Positions 60,079 to 64,000 of a stretch of 64,000 nt of DNA are shown here, in pieces; within the stretch, counting starts at the first letter, position 1; every line of letters begins with the position of its first letter. Location: positions 1 through 64,000 of the forward strand of contig JAPDDQ010000008.1 in NCBI GenBank assembly GCA_027587225.1. The letters are read 5' to 3'. The translations under genes were made by a program, and so were the position numbers. This DNA comes from Solirubrobacter taibaiensis (GTDB lineage: Bacteria; Actinomycetota; Thermoleophilia; Solirubrobacterales; Solirubrobacteraceae). Below the pieces are notes generated by a model. The model saw only the letters and a program-made list of their open reading frames with translations. It was not told where the DNA came from and made no database searches.

Positions 60079-60558
60079 TCAGCTGATCGCGAACGTCACG
60101 GTTGTCGTGGCGAAGACCTCGCGTGGCACGCGGCACACCCGGTGCGTGCCCTTTACGCGCACCCGCACCCGGCGTCCGTTGCGCGTGACGGTTTTGGTGT
60201 TGGGCACTTGCCCGCAGTACTTGTCGTAGCCGAAGGTGCCGTTGACGTACGGGCCGTAGTAGTAGCCGTTCTGGCCGCCGCTGTCGCTGAGGGCGACGAG
60301 TGCGCCGAGCGTCACGCCTGCCGCGGTGGCGAGTTCCTGTGCGCGCCGTTTGCCGTCGGCGATCGCCAGCGGGAGCGCCTGACCGCGGGCGGCCTTCACG
60401 GCGGCGCGGATAGACGTTTCGCTGTTGCGGTTCTCAGGTTTGACGTCGGCCTGCGCGAGGCCTGTGGCGCTGAGCGTGCTCGGCGTCTGAGCGTGGGCGG
60501 CAGGCGCGGTGGCCAGGAGCGCGAACGCCACAGTCACGAGCGACACGGATCTGGTCAT
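60079..60558 (-). CDS. SIMPL-domain (DUF541) secreted protein
   Basis: A 159-residue exported protein: signal peptide SLVTVAFALLATAPAAHA, then the SIMPL core (LSATGLAQADVKPEN, IRAAVKAARGQALPLAIADGKRRAQELATAAGV, TLGALVALSDSGG, YGYD-type segment). Length is shorter than usual. The final part (VRVKGTHRVCRVPREVFATTTVTFAIS) supplies the last strand. Members bind or protect cell-surface factors; function is not established. Confidence 0.8.
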   Translation of the reverse strand: MTRSVSLVTVAFALLATAPAAHAQTPSTLSATGLAQADVKPENRNSETSIRAAVKAARGQALPLAIADGKRRAQELATAAGVTLGALVALSDSGGQNGYYYGPYVNGTFGYDKYCGQVPNTKTVTRNGRRVRVRVKGTHRVCRVPREVFATTTVTFAIS

Positions 60559-60692
60559 GCATCCTCCTCGACGATCGGGGTCTGCTCTTTAGTTCGTCTG
60601 GGCGCGTGATTTGTGACCGGCCGAGCAAGGTCGCTTGCCCGAGCGCGGCGCTGCACGCGTCGCGAACCACGCCCGTTCGAACCTGCATCGAC

Positions 60693-60721
60693 GAACTGGC
60701 GTTTCTCGACGAACTCGCGCC
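60693..60721 (+). repeat. Intergenic repeat, copy D
   Basis: GAACTGGCGTTTCTCGACGA then ACTCGCGCC. Confidence 0.65.
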
Positions 60722-60791
60722 TTTGCGACCTAGCGTTGACGGTCCCCACGCCGCCACCGTCAGGCTCGGGCGGTAGCGAATCCGCGGTGGG

Positions 60792-61241
60792 CTATCGCAG
60801 GTGCAGAGTCGCCTCGCGGGCGAGCTGATCAAGAGCGGTTCCGGCGTCGAGGGTCAAGAGTGCGCGGACTGTCCAGCCGCTGGTCACGTCCGAATCGACA
60901 ACGTCGTTGCGCAAGGTCACGACGAGGGCGATGTTTCCGCGGCCGTTGTGCGTCGCTGTAATCTCGACATCGCTCTCAAGCGACTTCCAGTTGCGCTCGC
61001 CCTCCCAGCCGCGCCAGTTGCTGGCTAGCCCATCTAGAAAGAGCGGAAGCGAATCGATGCGTAGCTCGTAGAAGCGGCGACGAGCGTGGAGTTCTGAGCA
61101 CTGCAGCGTCGCCGTCCAGTAGTCGGGTCGGTCCGGCTCGATGACGAGTCGGTCCCCGGCGTTGTTCGACTTGATCGCGAGCGGCAGCACGCGCGAAGCA
61201 TCGCACCGTCCCTGGATGCGACTCCGTCTCGAGCGAGGCAA
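60792..61241 (-). CDS. DUF6228-like protein
   Basis: A 149-residue frame from TTG 61241; a GTG at 61190 (before LPLAIKSNNAGDRLVIEPDR) may be the real start and would avoid basic residues next to the repeat. The core DYWTATLQCSELHARRRFYE, LFLDGLASNWRGWEGERNWK, SLESDVEITATHNGRGNIAL matches the DUF6228 pattern (...NWRGW...W.S.E.D..I.A..D..GH.). Function unknown. Confidence 0.75.
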   Translation of the reverse strand: MPRSRRSRIQGRCDASRVLPLAIKSNNAGDRLVIEPDRPDYWTATLQCSELHARRRFYELRIDSLPLFLDGLASNWRGWEGERNWKSLESDVEITATHNGRGNIALVVTLRNDVVDSDVTSGWTVRALLTLDAGTALDQLAREATLHLR

Positions 61242-61270
61242 GAAGTAGCTCTATTCGACGATCTCGCGCC
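61242..61270 (+). repeat. Intergenic repeat, copy E
   Basis: Contains the 25-nt core identical to copy C; lies between two leftward genes. Confidence 0.75.
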
Positions 61271-61271
61271 T

Positions 61272-61505
61272 CTACAGGAAGATCCGCGCTTCGGGCCGAC
61301 ACCAGCCGACGATGCAGTCAAGGATGTCGAACAGCCGGTCTTCTTCCTCTTCGCGTACTCCGTCGCGGAGCTCCAGGAACACGGCTTCGAGCTGATCTTG
61401 CGTCATGCCGTTTGCCGCGGCGTCCCGAGCGAGTTGCCACAGCAGCTTCGACGAGTCCGGCCCCGGCCGGCCGAGCAGTTCGCGAGCCCGTTCAGCAATG
61501 TCCAT
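61272..61505 (-). CDS. Small hypothetical protein
   Basis: A 77-residue acidic helical protein from ATG 61505 (MDIAERARELLGRPGPDSSK, LLWQLARDAAANGMTQDQLE, AVFLELRDGVREEEEDRLFDILDCIVGWC). The pattern resembles small proteins found in toxin-immunity-rich regions, but no family is certain. Confidence 0.6.
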   Translation of the reverse strand: MDIAERARELLGRPGPDSSKLLWQLARDAAANGMTQDQLEAVFLELRDGVREEEEDRLFDILDCIVGWCRPEARIFL

Positions 61506-61539
61506 GATCCGAGCGTAATCAGGCTCGCAGCTCCGAGCC

Positions 61540-62019
61540 ATGCGGGACCCGCGTGATGCGGTGTTCTCCGACAAGCTCGTGCATCTCGCGACGCGTTCCG
61601 CAGGCGGATTCTTCCGCCGACTGGAGTTCGCCGCCGGCGCTGAGACTCGTCCCGGCGTCGTCCTGCACTGGGTTGGGCATGATTGGGTGGTGAAGCGACG
61701 CAGCCCGCAAGAGAAGAAGCGGCTCAGCTACGAGCGCGATCACCGTGACGCGTACGGGGAGAGCCCGCACGCGTCACGCAAGTGGATTCCGCGGCGCAAG
61801 CGGATGCGTGCCCGTGCCGATCGGCGCCGCGCCGCCCAAGGGCTTGCGCCCGGGGCAGTCCCGGCGAACGTGGTCGACGGTGACCACCTCAAGATGGAGC
61901 TGCTGCCGTCGCGCGATCCGCGGCAGGGATGGCGTAAGACGCCCGACCGGCCCCTCGGCGACCACGTTGCTCTCCAACTCGCGCAACGTCACCGGCCGGT
62001 CGAGGGTCCTGAGGCCTGA
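61540..62019 (+). CDS. Hypothetical basic protein
   Basis: A 159-residue protein from ATG 61540. The middle (VKRRSPQEKKRLSYERDHRD, AYGESPHASRKWIPRRKRMR) is a conserved-looking, highly basic segment, and the ends are variable. Possibly nucleic-acid-binding by composition. Family not named. Confidence 0.6.
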   Translation: MRDPRDAVFSDKLVHLATRSAGGFFRRLEFAAGAETRPGVVLHWVGHDWVVKRRSPQEKKRLSYERDHRDAYGESPHASRKWIPRRKRMRARADRRRAAQGLAPGAVPANVVDGDHLKMELLPSRDPRQGWRKTPDRPLGDHVALQLAQRHRPVEGPEA

Positions 62020-62084
62020 CCTGACACTCGCTCTCGTCGGTACGCGTCGACGACGAAGCCGCACCTACCGCTTCGGGCGAACAC

Positions 62085-62113
62085 GAATAGCGCTTTTCGA
62101 CGAATTGGCGCAT
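62085..62113 (+). repeat. Intergenic repeat, copy F
   Basis: GAATAGCGCTTTTCGACGAA then TTGGCGC. Confidence 0.65.
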
Positions 62114-62194
62114 CCTGAGATTGCGATACGCACTCCCGACGACCGTGTTCCGTCGTTGAGTGCGCGTCTCGCCCGATCCTCTTAGGCTGCGGGC

Positions 62195-63025
62195 GTGAAG
62201 GACGAATACGCCGAGACGCTCGTCGAGCTTGAAGCAGCGCTTCAAGTACGCCATATCGCCCACCGACCGCTGGTGACGATCGCACGAGACGCGAAGCCCG
62301 CAGCCGCGGAGCGCCTCGCCAACGGCAAGACGCTCAACAACCTGCCGGTGCGGGGCGCCGACGGCGCCATCGTTGGGGTCCTGGAGAACATCAACGGCGA
62401 GCTTCCCTCCGTCGAGCGTCCGAGGCTAGACGTCTCGGCGGTTAGTCATTCAATGCGGAGGCTCGACGATCGAATCGTCGTGGAGAGCCGACAAACGATC
62501 GAGCGCTTGCTCCAGGACCTCCTGTCCCCGCCGTACTACCAGCTCGTCGTTACAGACGGTCGGATCGACGGCATCGTGACTGTCTCCGACTTGAACAAGG
62601 CGCCGGTGCGCGTGCTTGCGTACGCCACCATGGCGCGGCTGGAAACGGCCATGAGCGTTGCTATTCGGACCGTCACGCGCAACAGCGACGAGGCAGCGAT
62701 CCAGGCACTGGGTGAGGGCGGAGCGGGCCAGGTGCGGGGCCATCATCGCCAGCTGCGCGAGCAGCATCTCAATGTCGCGCTCCTAGACGCGACCACGTTC
62801 AGGCAGAAAGGCATCATCCTGGCCAAACTCCGCGTGTTTGCCGGCGGTGACGACAAGACAATCCAAGCGGAGTTCGATGGCCTGTACGAGCGGCTCCGGA
62901 ATCCGCTGATGCATATGTCGCCGTTCGTCGGAGAATCGATCCCGGGGTTGCAGCGCTTCGCCGAGGACCTCGAGCAAGCACGCCAGCGCACGAAGGAGGC
63001 ACTGGTCGCAGCCGACGGCTTGTAG
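62195..63025 (+). CDS. CBS-like domain protein
   Basis: A 276-residue protein from GTG 62195. Residues ~15-140 form one CBS-like pair: NLPVRGADGAIVGVLENI...ERLLQDLLSPPYYQLVVTDGRIDGIVTVSDLNKAPVRVL, where 'DGxIxGIVTxSDLxK' is the CBS signature. The C-terminal ~110 residues are helical (FDGLYERLRNPLMHMSPFVGESI). CBS domains sense adenosine nucleotides; no partner enzyme is fused. Confidence 0.75.
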   Translation: MKDEYAETLVELEAALQVRHIAHRPLVTIARDAKPAAAERLANGKTLNNLPVRGADGAIVGVLENINGELPSVERPRLDVSAVSHSMRRLDDRIVVESRQTIERLLQDLLSPPYYQLVVTDGRIDGIVTVSDLNKAPVRVLAYATMARLETAMSVAIRTVTRNSDEAAIQALGEGGAGQVRGHHRQLREQHLNVALLDATTFRQKGIILAKLRVFAGGDDKTIQAEFDGLYERLRNPLMHMSPFVGESIPGLQRFAEDLEQARQRTKEALVAADGL

Positions 63026-63145
63026 CGGGACAGAAGCCGGAACAAAGATGGGCGAAACGACTGAGCACCGCGTTTCGCAGCGCCCGTCTAGAAGGAGCGT
63101 TTGTCGATGGATTCGCTATTGCGCCGGCCCAACGGGCGAGCTAAT

Positions 63146-63640
63146 TCAACGGACCGGCGGCCACACCACGCCCGGATCTCCCGGGACAGGGATCCCTTGG
63201 CGTTCTCGGCAAGTGGACCTGTCTCCCTGCCACGGGTCGTACGCCTGTTCGTAGACCCACCGGCCATCCTCGAGTCGCTCAAACCCGGCATCCCAGGCCT
63301 GTAGCGTGCACGTCCCCGAACGCAACGAGGCGCTGGCGTAGTCGTCGTCTACACGGATTGTGACGACCTTGAGTTGCGCTGCCCGTTGCCAGAACACGAT
63401 TCGCTCTCCGGTGATCTCGCCGCGCCAATCCTCTACGCAGTCATCGAGGTAGCGCGCTCGCAGCGCCGCGCTACCGTCGACCGACAGCGATTCCTGCTCG
63501 CAGATCCGTTGCACGTCACCGGACGCCTGAGCCTGCAACCACTCCTGGTAGGCGCTCTCCACGTGGCGCGCCGGCGCCTGCGGCAGTGCAGTGAGGAACA
63601 ACGCCACGGCGACGAACAGCACCGTCCAACTGGAGTGCAT
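63146..63640 (-). CDS. Secreted hypothetical protein
   Basis: A 164-residue exported protein: signal peptide (SWTVLFVAVALFLTALPQAPA) then HVESAYQEWLQAQASGDVQRICEQESLSV and IVFWQRAAQLKVVTIRVDDDYASASL. This resembles NTF2-like or SnoaL-like secreted domains. Several cysteines (ICEQ, DDCVEDW, SGTCTLQ, STCRE) suggest disulfides. Family not certain. Confidence 0.65.
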   Translation of the reverse strand: MHSSWTVLFVAVALFLTALPQAPARHVESAYQEWLQAQASGDVQRICEQESLSVDGSAALRARYLDDCVEDWRGEITGERIVFWQRAAQLKVVTIRVDDDYASASLRSGTCTLQAWDAGFERLEDGRWVYEQAYDPWQGDRSTCRERQGIPVPGDPGVVWPPVR

Positions 63641-63730
63641 TCGTCAAGCGTAGTCCGGTCCCGCGCGCGCCCAGCAGTTGATCGGCCGCATTGGCACGCT
63701 GTCGGTCGCGCCGACACGAAGCAATCCACA

Positions 63731-63759
63731 GAGTGTCGCTTCTCGACGATCTGGCACCT
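63731..63759 (+). repeat. Intergenic repeat, copy G
   Basis: GAGTGTCGCTTCTCGACGAT then CTGGCACC. Confidence 0.6.
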
Positions 63760-63812
63760 CTTCTAGGTGCCTGGCGTTTACGAATCAACGCCGGCGCTAA
63801 CGACCAAGGAGC

Positions 63813-63965
63813 GTGCTTGCCGACGCGTTCTCCTTCGTCCTTGACGCCGTGATCGGCCGGGTACCGGAACGGCAGCCATGGCGAGTCATCGTGGTTGGGC
63901 TCTACGTCCTCGCCGCGGCGGCGGCCATCGCGTTGCTCGTGTGGTTGGTCGCTACCACCTGGTAG
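63813..63965 (+). CDS. Small membrane protein
   Basis: A 50-residue frame from GTG 63813: LADAFSFVLDAVIGRVPERQ, then one hydrophobic helix (VIVVGLYVLAAAAAIALLVWLV). AAGGAG lies very close to the start, so the exact start is uncertain. Confidence 0.5.
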   Translation: MLADAFSFVLDAVIGRVPERQPWRVIVVGLYVLAAAAAIALLVWLVATTW

Positions 63966-64000
63966 ACGGCGGTCAGCAGGTCCGCTTGGCGGGCCTCCAC

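Noticed and set aside
60670..60690. tRNA T-arm-like GTTCGAACC
   Set aside because: No acceptor stem, anticodon arm or CCA-side pairing around it.
1..64000. CRISPR array, rRNA genes, integrase
   Set aside because: No regularly spaced direct repeats, no rRNA-like stretch and no integrase motifs were seen on either strand.

Overview
The window is GC-rich DNA (about 70% G+C over most of it) with dense genes, GTG/TTG starts and many secreted proteins. Large ATPase-LuxR regulators, a LytR-CpsA-Psr protein, a DUF1707 protein and a short-lid adenylate kinase point to a Gram-positive actinobacterium. The class Thermoleophilia (Solirubrobacter-like) is my best guess. That is an inference, because no rRNA or tRNA gene was recognised.

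Layout. 1-4.3 kb: the 5' part of an ATPase-LuxR regulator, a VOC-fold protein and two secreted proteins. 4.4-11.3 kb: a leftward run encoding a TcyP-like symporter, a Ser/Thr-rich anchored protein, a secreted thioredoxin-like protein with a single cysteine, a cysteine-desulfurase-like PLP enzyme and a small hypothetical protein. I read it as a candidate cystine/sulfur acquisition operon. An inverted repeat overlaps its putative promoter. 11.4-20.4 kb: a TIR-domain protein divergent from a complete ATPase-LuxR regulator, then housekeeping genes (LCP, M24 peptidase, adenylate kinase, thioesterase, YccF, DUF2200).

20.4-29.9 kb is an accessory region with visibly lower G+C. It holds a YrhB-like protein, orphan small genes, an HTH protein with a homing-endonuclease-associated repeat, and a decayed IS3-type element with a 4-bp target duplication. 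Most striking is a five-gene operon joined entirely by NTGA stop/start overlaps: small protein, E2-like, E1/ThiF-like, JAB/JAMM peptidase, unknown protein. Its order resembles bacterial ubiquitin-like conjugation operons, but no obvious ubiquitin-fold modifier is present.

30-50 kb: an ABC exporter pair, several hypothetical proteins, a frameshifted SnoaL-like gene, a flavoprotein monooxygenase next to OsmC, a MopE-motif secreted protein, a 1464-residue secreted multidomain carbohydrate-associated protein, a PAS-GGDEF-EAL protein, an APC permease and a threonine-dehydratase-like enzyme.

50-64 kb: a lipoprotein running into a broken LigD-type phosphoesterase domain, then a large protein with an N-terminal motif of injection-system/polymorphic effectors and what reads as a circularly permuted OTU protease domain. 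A DUF899 gene follows behind two matching operators, then many small genes. From 56 to 64 kb nearly every intergenic gap carries one copy of a ~28-bp repeat, all on the same strand.
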